A DNA stretch of 64,000 bases from Acidobacteriota bacterium (GTDB taxonomy: Bacteria > Acidobacteriota > Vicinamibacteria > Vicinamibacterales > CAVVIG01). The position numbers were made by a program, and so were the translations under genes. This document shows positions 16,886 to 25,790 of this stretch, piece by piece. The stretch lies in assembly GCA_003222395.1 (NCBI GenBank), contig QHWB01000041.1, positions 62,001 to 126,000 of the forward strand, written 5' to 3'. Position 1 is the stretch's first letter. The number at the start of each line of letters is the position of its first letter. Below the pieces are notes generated by a model. That model was not told where the DNA came from and did no database searches. It worked only from the letters and a program-made list of their open reading frames with translations.

Positions 16886-18253
16886 CTAGGAAATTCTCGT
16901 CGCCAAGTACCACTCGTTGCCGAACACGTCTTTGACGCCGCCCATACGATCGCCGAACGGCTGATCGCGGGGCTCGTGGATCGACGTGGCGCCGGCTTCG
17001 AGCGCGCGGCGGTAGGAGGCGTCGGCGTTCGGCCCGTACAGATAGAAGCGCGTCGGCATCGGCTGGTACGGACCGTTCGCTTCGCCCATCTCGATCGTCG
17101 AATCGCCGATGCGCACGCTCGCGTGATGGATCACGCCTTGGGGCGATGCGTACTTCTGCACGTCGGTCCCATCGAACGCGCGCTTCATGAACGCGATGAC
17201 CGGTTCGGCGCGCAGCGGGAACAGATAGACGATGAGCGTCTGCAGCCCCTTCGGAACGAAGTGCTCGCCCTTCGCGGTGGCGATATACCAGGCGTTGCCG
17301 GACCGGTCCTTCACCCCGGCGCTCCGCTCGCCGTATTCTTGATCCTTCGGCTCGCCAATCGACTCGGCGCCGGCCTGCAGCGCGCGCGCGTACGTCGCGT
17401 CGGTGTCGGCGACGTAGACGTGGAACGCCGTGACGATCGGCGTAATCCGAATCGGTCGATCCGGGTGGCCGCCGCCAATCATCAGCATCGAGTCGCCGAT
17501 TCGCACTTCCGCGTGCACGCCGCCGCCAGGCCCCGTCGTGCGAAGCGTCTCCTCGGCGCCGAAGGTCGCCCTCACGAATTCGATGAGCGCCGGCGCATCG
17601 GCGACGACCACGTACGGCGTGACCGTGCGGAATCCTTCGCGGATGAACGTGGGCGCCGTCCGTCCGGCGCTCTGCTGCGCCTCGAGCGCCGCCATCCGGC
17701 GGTGCATCTCCTCGACCGACAGATCCTCCTTGCGCTCGGTAATGTCCCACCCGTATCCGAACGGATCGGCGACATGTCCGACGCGATCGCCGTAGAACTG
17801 ATCGGTCGGCGGCGTCACGAGCCGCGCACCGGCGGCGACGGCGCGCTCCATCCATCGATCCGCATCGTCGACCTGGAGGTGCATCGCCACCGGCGATCCG
17901 CCGAGCGCTTCAGGACCCGGGAATCCGTACTCCGGCGCCTCCTCGCCCAACATGAAGATCGCGTTGCCGATCTCGAGCTCCGCGTGCGCGATGCGCCCGT
18001 GGCCCTCGAAGCGCATCAGCTCGCGCGCGCCGAAGGCGCGCGTGTAGAAGTCGATGGCCGCCGCCGCGTTCTTGACGCGAAGGCGCGGCGCCGCCGTCTG
18101 CCGTCCTGCCACTGCCCGTTGACTCTCGATCACAGTCGTCATTGGTGCGGTCCTTTCCATTAACGCCGCTTTCAGCCGCTTCCGGAACGACGGACGCGGC
18201 AGGTCGCGGAGCGCGGCGGCGATTTGCTCGACCGTCATCGTCGGCTCAGGCAT
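16886..18253 (-). CDS. Three-domain VOC (PhnB/glyoxalase-like) protein
   Basis: 455 residues. A basic N-terminal helix of about 45 residues (TVEQIAAALRDLPRPSFRKR) is followed by three VOC modules near 55-170, 205-320 and 330-450. Each has the pattern of a helix, A-x-F-G-A-x-E, an IGD/IGN-S/A-I/M-x-M strand and a DPFG/DRSG/DVFGN-x-W/G-W end. Acidic metal-binding residues are only partly kept. The start overlaps the ECF sigma stop by 8 bases (ATGCCTGA), so the pair is one operon. The short basic helix may be what links this protein to the sigma factor; this is inference. The usual VOC roles (glyoxalase, resistance, dioxygenase) cannot be told apart here. Confidence 0.8.
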   Translation of the reverse strand: MPEPTMTVEQIAAALRDLPRPSFRKRLKAALMERTAPMTTVIESQRAVAGRQTAAPRLRVKNAAAAIDFYTRAFGARELMRFEGHGRIAHAELEIGNAIFMLGEEAPEYGFPGPEALGGSPVAMHLQVDDADRWMERAVAAGARLVTPPTDQFYGDRVGHVADPFGYGWDITERKEDLSVEEMHRRMAALEAQQSAGRTAPTFIREGFRTVTPYVVVADAPALIEFVRATFGAEETLRTTGPGGGVHAEVRIGDSMLMIGGGHPDRPIRITPIVTAFHVYVADTDATYARALQAGAESIGEPKDQEYGERSAGVKDRSGNAWYIATAKGEHFVPKGLQTLIVYLFPLRAEPVIAFMKRAFDGTDVQKYASPQGVIHHASVRIGDSTIEMGEANGPYQPMPTRFYLYGPNADASYRRALEAGATSIHEPRDQPFGDRMGGVKDVFGNEWYLATRIS

Positions 18254-18782
18254 CGCCGCCTCCCATACGCGCGCGCAGCGTTTCGAGCGCGCGAAGCTGG
18301 AGCTGCTTGATGGCGCCCTCGGTCCTGTTCATGCGCTGCGCGACGTCGCGGATGCTCCGCTCGTCGACGAACCGGTGGATGATGACCGATCGCTGGTCGG
18401 CCGGCAGCGTGTCGACGAGGCGGAACAATCGCGCCACCTGGTCGATGTGATCCACGTCGAGGAACACCGACGCGTCGGGCACATCGACGGGCGCCGCAGC
18501 CTCGCGTGCAGACCGCTTGAAACGATCCGCGATCGCGTTGGACGCGATCCGAAACAACCACGCGCCGAACGGCGCCCCGCGCCATTCATACTTCGGCAGG
18601 CTGGCGAGCGCCCGATGGAACACCTCGGCCGTCACGTCCTCGGCCACGTCGCGGTCGCGCACGCGCCGTACAACGAATGCGTAAACGCGCTCGAAGTGCC
18701 GCTCGTACAAATCCGCGAAGCGCGACGGGTCGCGCTGGGCCGCCTCGACGAGCACGCGATCGTCAGCGTCTGGCTCGGGCAT
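18246..18782 (-). CDS. ECF RNA polymerase sigma factor
   Basis: 178 residues. Region 2 is clear (FADLYERHFERVYAFVVRRV, then a DVAEDVTAEVFHRAL helix and WLFRIASNAIADRFKR). Region 4 follows (LPADQRSVIIHRFVDERSIR, MNRTEGAIKQLQLRALETLR). The overlap with the three-domain VOC gene downstream places that protein where an anti-sigma factor would usually be. No zinc-finger anti-sigma gene is adjacent. No clear ribosome binding site precedes the ATG. Confidence 0.9.
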   Translation of the reverse strand: MPEPDADDRVLVEAAQRDPSRFADLYERHFERVYAFVVRRVRDRDVAEDVTAEVFHRALASLPKYEWRGAPFGAWLFRIASNAIADRFKRSAREAAAPVDVPDASVFLDVDHIDQVARLFRLVDTLPADQRSVIIHRFVDERSIRDVAQRMNRTEGAIKQLQLRALETLRARMGGGDA

Positions 18783-18996
18783 CGATCCGCTGTGTATATA
18801 AACCGCCGCCGCCGGAAAAAGTTACGCACGCCCGGGAGAGGGTCCAAGCGAAAACGCTCCAATTCAGCCGGAAAACGTCGTGGCGGCCTCCTTCATTACA
18901 GCCTGCTGCGAACGATCGAGGCGGCGTGGCACATGCCGGCGCTCGGCAAGTCATCGACGGCAATGACGCTCGGTGAATTCTTCCGATGACACAAAG

Positions 18997-19020
18997 GACG
19001 GCCTTTCAGGCCGGCGTCCG
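18997..19020. repeat. REP-like palindrome
   Basis: GGCCTTTCAGGCC lies at 19000-19012, within the imperfect inverted repeat GGACGGCC-TTTCA-GGCCGGCGTCC. It belongs to the same loose family as other palindromes here and marks the edge of a gene remnant on the minus strand. Confidence 0.55.
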
Positions 19021-19115
19021 GCGCGACCGACACCTCGACGACCATCGCGATGTAACTGCCCGTCGGCGTCGACGTCGCGGCCCACGCCGTTGACGATCAG
19101 CGAGAACGTCGGCAT
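19003..19115 (-). pseudogene. Junction of two aldehyde/xanthine dehydrogenase-type gene fragments
   Basis: On the minus strand from 19115, after an ATG, the peptide MPTFSLIVNGVGRDVDADG resembles the start of a [2Fe-2S] small subunit of molybdopterin hydroxylases (F-S-L-x-V-N-G). After the DADG point the sensible reading moves frame and gives GSYIAMVVEVSVAPDAG, which resembles an internal piece of the large subunit. The Fe-S cysteines and everything between are absent. The fragment ends in the REP-like palindrome. The similarity is short, so this is a tentative call. Confidence 0.4.
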
Positions 19116-19147
19116 CGGGGCTTCAGACGTGCGGTACGATGATCTGG

Positions 19148-20371
19148 ATGCCATTCTCGCAGCTGAAGATCCACGCGAGTCTCCTGCAGGGGTTGCGCGA
19201 TCTCGGGTTTCATCAACCGACGCCGATCCAGAGCGACGCCATTCCGCCGGCGCTCGAAGGACGCGATTTGCTTGCGTGCGCGATGACCGGAAGTGGGAAA
19301 ACCGTCGCGTTTCTGCTTCCGATCCTGCATCACCTCGTCGGGAAGCCGCGCGGCACCACGCGCGCGCTCGTGCTGACGCCGACGCGCGAGCTCGCCGCGC
19401 AGATTCTCGAAGACCTCACCGACCTGGCCGTGCACACGCCAATCACCGGGGCGGCCGTGTTCGGCGGCGTCGGAATGGGACCGCAGGAGCACGCCTTTCG
19501 CAGCGGCGTCGACGTGATCGTCGGCACGCCGGGTCGCCTGCTCGATCATTTCCGCGCGCCGTACGCGAAGCTCGCGGGCCTCGAGTACCTCGTGCTCGAC
19601 GAAGCCGACCGGATGCTCGACATGGGATTCCTGCCCGACATCCGGCGTGTACTGAAGCATCTGCCGCGGCGGCGGCAAACGTTGTTCTTCAGCGCCACAA
19701 TGCCGCCAGCGATCGCCGAGCTGGCGCGGGATATGCTGCGAGACCCCATCATTATTAATAGGGAGCGGCGGTCGCAGCCGGCTGCGGGAATCACTCAGGC
19801 CGTGTATCCGGTTCCGCAGCATCACAAGACGGACCTGCTGCTCGCGCTGCTGCACGGCGGCGAAATCGACGATGCCCTCGTCTTCACACGGACGAAGCAT
19901 CGCGCCGATCGTCTTGCGAAGCAGCTTGGCCGCGAACGCGTCAGGGTGCAGCGCATTCACGGCAACCGCTCGCAGGCGCAGCGAACCGAAGCGCTGGCCG
20001 GCTTCAAGAGCGGGAAGTATCAGGTGCTCGTCGCGACCGACATCGCCGCGCGCGGCATCGACGTCACGGCGCTCGGCCACGTGATCAACTATGACGTGCC
20101 GGCGCAGCCGGACGACTACGTCCACCGCGTCGGCCGCACGGCGCGCGCGGAGCTGACCGGCTCGGCGTTCACGCTCGTGTCGCCGGAGGAAGAAGGCAGC
20201 ATGCGCGCGATCGAGCGCGCGATCGGCAAGGCACTGCCGCGCGTCACGCTCCCGGATTTCGATTATCAGAAAACGCCGGCGCCACGGTCCGATGCCGGAC
20301 CGCCGCGACAGAATCGCTTCCGGCCGCAGCGATCGTCGTGGGGAAAACAGCCGCGACGACGCAGTCGGTGA
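19148..20371 (+). CDS. DEAD-box RNA helicase, RhlE-like
   Basis: About 407 residues. Motifs appear in order: Q motif (FHQPTPIQSDAIP), Walker A AMTGSGKT (45-52), PTRELAAQ, TPGRLLDHF, DEAD (151-154), SAT (182-184), and the C-terminal domain with VFTRTKHRAD, ATDIAARGIDV and HRVGRTAR. The C-terminal tail of about 35 residues is basic and unstructured, as in RhlE-type helicases. I chose ATG 19148 (MPFSQL) because family members start this way; ATG 19139 is in frame and also possible. Expected function is ATP-dependent RNA unwinding in ribosome assembly or mRNA decay. Confidence 0.9.
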   Translation: MPFSQLKIHASLLQGLRDLGFHQPTPIQSDAIPPALEGRDLLACAMTGSGKTVAFLLPILHHLVGKPRGTTRALVLTPTRELAAQILEDLTDLAVHTPITGAAVFGGVGMGPQEHAFRSGVDVIVGTPGRLLDHFRAPYAKLAGLEYLVLDEADRMLDMGFLPDIRRVLKHLPRRRQTLFFSATMPPAIAELARDMLRDPIIINRERRSQPAAGITQAVYPVPQHHKTDLLLALLHGGEIDDALVFTRTKHRADRLAKQLGRERVRVQRIHGNRSQAQRTEALAGFKSGKYQVLVATDIAARGIDVTALGHVINYDVPAQPDDYVHRVGRTARAELTGSAFTLVSPEEEGSMRAIERAIGKALPRVTLPDFDYQKTPAPRSDAGPPRQNRFRPQRSSWGKQPRRRSR

Positions 20372-20453
20372 CATGCCAATGGCAGCGCCGTGGGGACTGA
20401 CGAATTGATCCCATCGGAAGACGCCGTCGGTCGAGAGCCGGATGCCGCAATAG

Positions 20454-21500
20454 TCACTCCTGCGATCGCGCCGGTTCGTCGATCACCACCTTGTCGAAGC
20501 GGTAGCTGAACTCGTTCGCGATGTAGACGGTCTTTTCGTCCGGGCACGCGATCGCGTGGATTGAGTCGAACCATCCCGGCAGGCGACCGAGCTTGCCGAA
20601 CGTGCCGAGCACCGTGCCGTCGAGCGCCATCTTGTACACCTTGCCGACGCTGCCGACGAAGATGACCTGCGGCGTTCCGGGTGTGATGCACATCGACCAC
20701 GTCAGGCCGTCGAGATTCCACTGCGTCTTGAAATTTCCGTCGGTGTCGAACAGCTGCACGCGGCTGTTCTGCCGATCCGCGACGTAGAGGTTCGCGTTGC
20801 GATCGATCACGATGCTGTGGGGCGTGTTGAACTGACCGGGCCGCGCGCCGCGATCGCCCCAGTACTTCACGAGGTTGCCTTCGCGCGTGAACTTCGCCAC
20901 GCGCGAGTTGCCGTAGCCGTCGGTCACGTACGTGCTGCCGTCGGGCCCGACCGCGGTGTCGGTCGGCTGATAAAAGCTGGCGGGCGCCGGAATCGCGCGC
21001 TCGATGCCATGGGTCATGTACACCCACGGCTCGAGCCGCCGGCCGAGCGCCTGGACGATGCGCCCCTTGTTGTTGAATTTCACGACGACGTTGTTGCCGG
21101 CGTCGACGAGCCACATGTTGTCCTCCGCGTCGAAGCGCACGCTGTGCGCCGCGTGGAAGATGGTCGACCCCTCGCCCATCGATCGGATGAACGCGCCGTC
21201 GGGCGCGAACTCGAGCAGCGGCACGTTGCCGCGATTCAGGAGGAAGATGTGCTTCTGCGAGTTCAACGCGACGCCGACCGCCTCGGAGGGCCACACGTTG
21301 GTCGGCCACTTGAAAAATTCTTCCTCGACGTGAAATTTCAGCTGCGGCGCTGACGCCGCCGCCGGCGCGCGGCCGCCGCCGCCGGACTGTTCCGACGCGC
21401 TCACGTCCGGCTGAAGCCGGACTCCGCGCGGAGCACGACCGGACACGGTGACAGTGAACGCCATCGGGACGACAACCGCCAGAGCCAGGTACCGCTTCAC
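20454..21500 (-). CDS. Secreted NHL-repeat beta-propeller protein
   Basis: The GTG start at 21500 is fixed by a consensus AAGGAGG (minus strand, 21513-21507) 6 bases upstream; longer in-frame versions are not needed. 348 residues with a signal peptide (ALAVVVPMAFTVTVS) and about six NHL-type blades, seen as repeated VDAGNNVVVKFN, VTDGYGNSRVAKF and VADRQNSRVQLFD units. This resembles bacterial peptidyl-alpha-hydroxyglycine amidating-lyase-like propellers, but no catalytic role can be claimed. A palindrome is inserted just after the signal peptide (21405-21422). A paralogue lies at 36473-37552. Confidence 0.85.
   Translation of the reverse strand: MKRYLALAVVVPMAFTVTVSGRAPRGVRLQPDVSASEQSGGGGRAPAAASAPQLKFHVEEEFFKWPTNVWPSEAVGVALNSQKHIFLLNRGNVPLLEFAPDGAFIRSMGEGSTIFHAAHSVRFDAEDNMWLVDAGNNVVVKFNNKGRIVQALGRRLEPWVYMTHGIERAIPAPASFYQPTDTAVGPDGSTYVTDGYGNSRVAKFTREGNLVKYWGDRGARPGQFNTPHSIVIDRNANLYVADRQNSRVQLFDTDGNFKTQWNLDGLTWSMCITPGTPQVIFVGSVGKVYKMALDGTVLGTFGKLGRLPGWFDSIHAIACPDEKTVYIANEFSYRFDKVVIDEPARSQE
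21405..21422. repeat. Palindromic element inside NHL gene
   Basis: GTCCGGCT-GA-AGCCGGAC is a perfect 8-base inverted repeat. On the minus strand it encodes VRLQPDV immediately behind the signal peptide. The same arms recur at 25302-25319 between genes, so this is a mobile or amplified element that entered a coding sequence in frame. Confidence 0.75.
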
Positions 21501-21840
21501 GTCCCACCTCCTTGGAGTGCTGCGAAGCATCTCACAAGTGGCCCGCGCATGTTCGGATCCACGAGGAGGTTCGTTGAGGGCTGACTCTCGATCAGCGGAC
21601 GAACGCGTTTCGTGCCGGCGGATACGACGAACGGCCGCGGAGTGCAGCGAGATGACGGAGAGCACCGCGGGCGGGTTACAGATCCGCGTCTTCACGTACA
21701 AGAGGCACACCAGGTCAGAACTGTGATCCGGACGCATGACCTAAAGGGGTCCATAGAGTCCGTCTGCTGCTCGGAATGAACCGCGGCGCGGTGGCGGCAT
21801 ACCCGTTGCCCTTCGGCTGGCACCCCTTTCAGGAGGATTT
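21501..21840. promoter_or_regulatory. Divergent intergenic region
   Basis: A 340-base gap between the divergent NHL and TonB-receptor genes. It holds the AAGGAGG site of the NHL gene (21507-21513) and AGGAGG of the receptor (21831-21836). Both promoters should lie here, but I see no convincing -35/-10 pair and no reliable ORF. Confidence 0.5.
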
Positions 21841-24800
21841 ATGCGATCCCGCTGGTTTCTGGCGCTTCTTGCGCCGGTGTTGCTCATAGGCGTCGTCGCC
21901 CGCGACGTCGATGCGCAATCGTTTCAGGGCGGTCTGCGTGGAACCGCCAAGGATGCCGGCGGCGTGATCCCCGGCGTCGTCGTGATGCTCATCAACGAGC
22001 AGACCGAGGTTTCGCGCGACACCGTGTCGAACGCATCCGGCGAGTACGCGTTCCCCGCGGTCGATCCTGGAACGTACAAAATCATGGCAGTCATCGCCGG
22101 CTACCGCACGTTCGAGCGGACCGGCGTGCGCATCAATACGCAGCAGTTCCTCGCGCTCGACCTCAAGCTCGAGATCGGGACGATTGAAGAGACGATCACG
22201 GTCGTCGGCGAATCGCCATTCATCGACAACACGAACGCGTCGACCGGCAGCATCATCGACTCGAAGGCGCTCGAATCGATTCCGACGGCGGGACGCAGCC
22301 TGTTCCTGCTGGCGAACCTCGAGCCGACCGTGCAGGCCAGCGGCAACGCGCACTGGAACCGCATGCAGGATCAGGTCGGCAACTCCGCCGTCTCGATGGG
22401 CGGCGGCGCCGTGCGCGCGAACAACTACCTCGTGGACGGATTCCCGGTGACCGACCTGCAGAACCGTGCCTCGACGAATCCGAGCATGGAAGCCGTGCAG
22501 GAAATGAAAGTCCAGGTGCACACCTACGACGCGGAGATGGGACGCACCGGCGGCGGCGTGATCAACATGACGGCGAAAGCGGGCGCGAACGACTTTCACG
22601 GCTCGGCGTACGGCGTGCTGCGCCCGGAATCGCTCGTCGAGCAGCTCCTGATTCCGAAGCTGCAGAACCAGCCGAACGTCGCGGAGTACTGGCGCGACAA
22701 CGGCGGCGGCTTCGGCGGACCGATCGTGCGCAACAAGACGTTCTTCTGGTCGGCGGGCGAGACATACGTCGACAATCAGCCGCAGCAGAACAGCTTCCTC
22801 GTGCCGACGGCGGCCGAGCGCAACGGCGATTTCTCCGGACTGCGGCGCAACGGCAATGCGGTCGTGATCCGCGATCCTCTGACCGGTCAGCCGTTCGCGG
22901 GGAACATCATCCCTGCCGGCCGTATCAACCCGGTCGGCCAGAAGATCATGAACTACATGCCGACTCCGGACAGCGAAGCCGACAGCGGATCGGCGAACTT
23001 CAGCATGACCGACCTGCTGCCGAACAAGGCGTATCAGTACTCGACGAAGGCGGAACATCACTTCAACGACTCGGTCGCGCTCACCGGATTCTGGTTGAGC
23101 CAGGTGACGCACGAGGCGAACTCGAACTACAACCCGGTGAACCGGTTCGTCGGCCCCAGCTTCCAGCTCGATCGCAAGATCAAGACGTTCGTCGTCAACA
23201 ACCAGTACGTGCTCGGCGACTCGAGCGTGCTGACGATGCGCGGCGGCTGGAACCAGTTCGACGACAACTACAATCTGCCGTACGCGTTCGACGCGAGAAC
23301 GCTGTGGCCGAACAACACGACGTTCATCAACCAGATGTCGGACACGAACCGGTTCCCGTCGACGACGACGACGGGCTACGCCAGCACCGGGTTCAATCCG
23401 ACGCGGCAGGCGAACCAGTATTACCAGTACGGCCTGAACGGCACGTTGAGCAAGCTCTCAGGGTCGCACAGCATGAAAATGGGCGGCGACTTCCGCATCC
23501 TGGGCGTCGACTCGTTCAACTACGGCGCGTCGACGGGCACGTACACGTTCACCGGGACTTACAGCGGCAACGCGATCGCCGACATGCTGCTCGGCTACCC
23601 GCAGAGCGGCAACATCCCGCTGAACACGCGGGTGAACGGCTTCGTGAATTACTACAGCGGATATGCGCAGGACGACTGGCGGGTGAACGACCGCCTCACG
23701 TTCAACTACGGCCTGCGCGTCGAGCGCGAGACCGGATTGGCGGAGAAGAACAACCAGATCACGGTCAACTTCGACCAGACGGCCGTCAGCCCCCTGAACA
23801 ACCAGGTGAACGTGTTCGATCCGCTGACCGGCCAGCGGCGCCAGGTGCTCGGCGGACTCGTATTCGCCGGCGTCGACGGCGCGCCGATCGTGCAGGGCCA
23901 CCAGCCGAACTACAAGCTGGCGCCGCGCGGCGGCGTGGTCTTCAGCATCAACGACAAGACCGTGCTGCGCGGCGGCTACGGCGTGTTCTGGTCGCCGTGG
24001 AATTATCCGGCGGCCGGTACGACCGGCTGGGGCCAGATCGGCTACTCGGCGACGACGCTGCTGCAGCAGCCGCAGGGCGTGCCGACGATCAGCCTGAGCG
24101 ATCCGTTCCCGAACGGCCTCGTCAAGGCGACGGGCAACACGCGCGCGCTGTTGACGGGCACCGGCGGCGACATCTTCTTCGTCGATCCGAGCAAGGGTGC
24201 GCCGCGCGTCCAGCAGTTCTCCGCCGACCTGCAGCGCGAGCTGCCGGGCAACGCGAACCTGAGCGTCGGTTACACCGGCGCGCGCGGCGAGAATCTGAGC
24301 TGGGCCGGTTCGAACTCCGGTTCGACCAACGGCTTCATCAACATCAACCAGATCGATCCGAGGTATCAGGGTCTGGTGACGAACACGCTCGCGCTCGTGC
24401 CGAATCCGTTTTACGGCGTCGCCGACGCGGGACAGTTTGCGACGCGCCAGACGATCGAGCTCGGCCAGCTGCTGCGGCCGTTTCCGCAGTTCGGCAACGT
24501 CTACATGACGCAGGCGACCGGCGCGCACTCGATGTATCACGCCGCGATCGTCCAGCTGCGGAAGCGCGCCGTCGGACTGTGGGGCGGGCAGATCAGCTAC
24601 ACGTTCAGCCGTCTGAACGACAACCAGTTCGCGGAGAGCAACTACTATTCGAGCAATCCCGGACTGCAGAACAACTACACGGTGGTGCCCGGCTCGGCTT
24701 ACTACAATCCGGATCAGGAATACGGCCGCAGCCTGCTCGACTCGCCGCACAAGCTCGTGGTCGCGCCGACACTCAACGTGCCGGGCGACGGCGCCGTGCT

Positions 24801-25284
24801 CGGCGGCTGGTCGGTGACGACGGTCGTCACCGTGCAGAGCGGCTTCCCGATCGGCGTTACGCAGAATCAGACGACCACGCCGTTCCTGTTCGGCGGGACG
24901 CTGCGTCCCAACGTCGTGCCCGGGGAAGACTTCCTCGTGGACGGCAACGTCACCGATCGCATCAAGTCGAACGTCGGCGACAACCTGTTCCTCAACAGGA
25001 ACGCGTTCTCGGCGACGCCTTCCAACCAGTTCGGCAACGCGCCGCGCATGCTGCCCGGCGTGCTCTCGCCGTGGCGGAACAACGTCGACCTGTCGGTGAG
25101 CAAGCGCGTCAACACCGGCGGCGGCACGTATGCGCAGGCGCGAATCGAAGTGCTGAACCTGTTCGACACCGTCCAGTGGGCGGCGCCGGCGAGCACGGCC
25201 TTCGGCAATGCGTCGTTCGGACAAATCCGCAACCAGGCGAACAACATGCGGATGATGCAGTTCACTTTCCGTTTCGCGTTCTAG
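21841..25284 (+). CDS. TonB-dependent receptor (Oar/carboxypeptidase-regulatory type)
   Basis: 1147 residues; ATG 21841 has AGGAGG 4 bases upstream. The order is a signal peptide, a carboxypeptidase-regulatory domain (GLRGTAKDAGGVIPGVVVML, DPGTYKIMAVIAGY), the plug (ITVVGESPFIDNT, NYLVDGFPVTDL, GGVINMTAKAGAN) and a large beta barrel. The barrel ends MRMMQFTFRFAF with the terminal Phe. The length and plug motifs match intact Acidobacteria receptors. No SusD-like partner or degradative enzyme is adjacent, so the substrate is unknown. Confidence 0.92.
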   Translation: MRSRWFLALLAPVLLIGVVARDVDAQSFQGGLRGTAKDAGGVIPGVVVMLINEQTEVSRDTVSNASGEYAFPAVDPGTYKIMAVIAGYRTFERTGVRINTQQFLALDLKLEIGTIEETITVVGESPFIDNTNASTGSIIDSKALESIPTAGRSLFLLANLEPTVQASGNAHWNRMQDQVGNSAVSMGGGAVRANNYLVDGFPVTDLQNRASTNPSMEAVQEMKVQVHTYDAEMGRTGGGVINMTAKAGANDFHGSAYGVLRPESLVEQLLIPKLQNQPNVAEYWRDNGGGFGGPIVRNKTFFWSAGETYVDNQPQQNSFLVPTAAERNGDFSGLRRNGNAVVIRDPLTGQPFAGNIIPAGRINPVGQKIMNYMPTPDSEADSGSANFSMTDLLPNKAYQYSTKAEHHFNDSVALTGFWLSQVTHEANSNYNPVNRFVGPSFQLDRKIKTFVVNNQYVLGDSSVLTMRGGWNQFDDNYNLPYAFDARTLWPNNTTFINQMSDTNRFPSTTTTGYASTGFNPTRQANQYYQYGLNGTLSKLSGSHSMKMGGDFRILGVDSFNYGASTGTYTFTGTYSGNAIADMLLGYPQSGNIPLNTRVNGFVNYYSGYAQDDWRVNDRLTFNYGLRVERETGLAEKNNQITVNFDQTAVSPLNNQVNVFDPLTGQRRQVLGGLVFAGVDGAPIVQGHQPNYKLAPRGGVVFSINDKTVLRGGYGVFWSPWNYPAAGTTGWGQIGYSATTLLQQPQGVPTISLSDPFPNGLVKATGNTRALLTGTGGDIFFVDPSKGAPRVQQFSADLQRELPGNANLSVGYTGARGENLSWAGSNSGSTNGFININQIDPRYQGLVTNTLALVPNPFYGVADAGQFATRQTIELGQLLRPFPQFGNVYMTQATGAHSMYHAAIVQLRKRAVGLWGGQISYTFSRLNDNQFAESNYYSSNPGLQNNYTVVPGSAYYNPDQEYGRSLLDSPHKLVVAPTLNVPGDGAVLGGWSVTTVVTVQSGFPIGVTQNQTTTPFLFGGTLRPNVVPGEDFLVDGNVTDRIKSNVGDNLFLNRNAFSATPSNQFGNAPRMLPGVLSPWRNNVDLSVSKRVNTGGGTYAQARIEVLNLFDTVQWAAPASTAFGNASFGQIRNQANNMRMMQFTFRFAF

Positions 25285-25301
25285 GCGCTTGATTCGGTGG
25301 C

Positions 25302-25407
25302 GTCCGGCTTCAGCCGGACTTCTGCGGACGTGCAGAAGTCATCCGGCTGAAGTCGGGCCTCACTGATGATTGAAGTCGAGACGCCGGAAATCCGGCCGAA
25401 GCCGGAT
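25302..25407. repeat. Cluster of three palindromes (BIME-like)
   Basis: Three palindromes sit in 106 bases: GTCCGGCT-TC-AGCCGGAC (25302-25319), ACTTCTGC-GGACGT-GCAGAAGT (25318-25339) and ATCCGGC-CGAA-GCCGGAT (25390-25407). The alternating orientation and spacing are like bacterial interspersed mosaic elements built from REP units. The cluster lies just after the TonB-receptor stop and could also stop transcription, although no T-tract follows. It has cut into the receiver-like gene on the other strand. Confidence 0.75.
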
Positions 25408-25657
25408 GCGACATCGAGAGAACCTGAAAGCCGAGCGGGTCGTCGAATGACAGGCACACGACGACCAGGCCTGGCCTGACGCGCCTGACGGTCGAGTACG
25501 CGCCCGCCGCAGATTCCACGAACACCACGTCGACATCCCTCGCGTCCATGATCCCGTCGAGCAGCCGCTGGTGAGGGTTGCTGGTGACGACTACGGCTGC
25601 CCGGAGAGCGGGCGGTGTCGTCACCGAGGGGTTGACGCGTCCCGGATCGACGAACAT
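25310..25657 (-). pseudogene. Truncated receiver-like protein
   Basis: From ATG 25657 (GGAG 10 bases upstream) the first 80 or so residues look like a degenerate response-regulator receiver: ALRAAVVVTSNPHQRLLDGI, a V-D-V-V-F-V strand, and RPGLVVVCLSFDDPLGFQVL. After that the sequence is simply the translation of the palindrome cluster (PASAGFPASRLQ and so on). The C-terminal half of a receiver is therefore missing. The phospho-acceptor Asp is not obvious. Probably inactive. Confidence 0.5.
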
Positions 25658-25790
25658 CACTGGGGTTCTCCGTTGCTCATCGCAATTCATCCATGTGCGC
25701 GCATTCGCTCATCGCACCGGTCCGCGCCAGCCCCGCGAGGAGATATGGTTTAGGGAGTGGATGAGTTCAAATGGATCCGCGAGGTGACCG

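Noticed and set aside
20372-20453. Short minus-strand peptide-like stretch after the helicase gene
   Set aside because: Only about 25 residues, no start or family signature; not enough to call a remnant.
21811-21835. TGGCACCCCTTTCA as a sigma-54 promoter before the TonB receptor
   Set aside because: The -24-like half is present, but the required TTGC-type -12 half is absent.
24290-24335. GGTTCGAACTCC-like word suggesting a tRNA T-loop
   Set aside because: It lies in the coding frame of a TonB receptor and no cloverleaf can be built around it.
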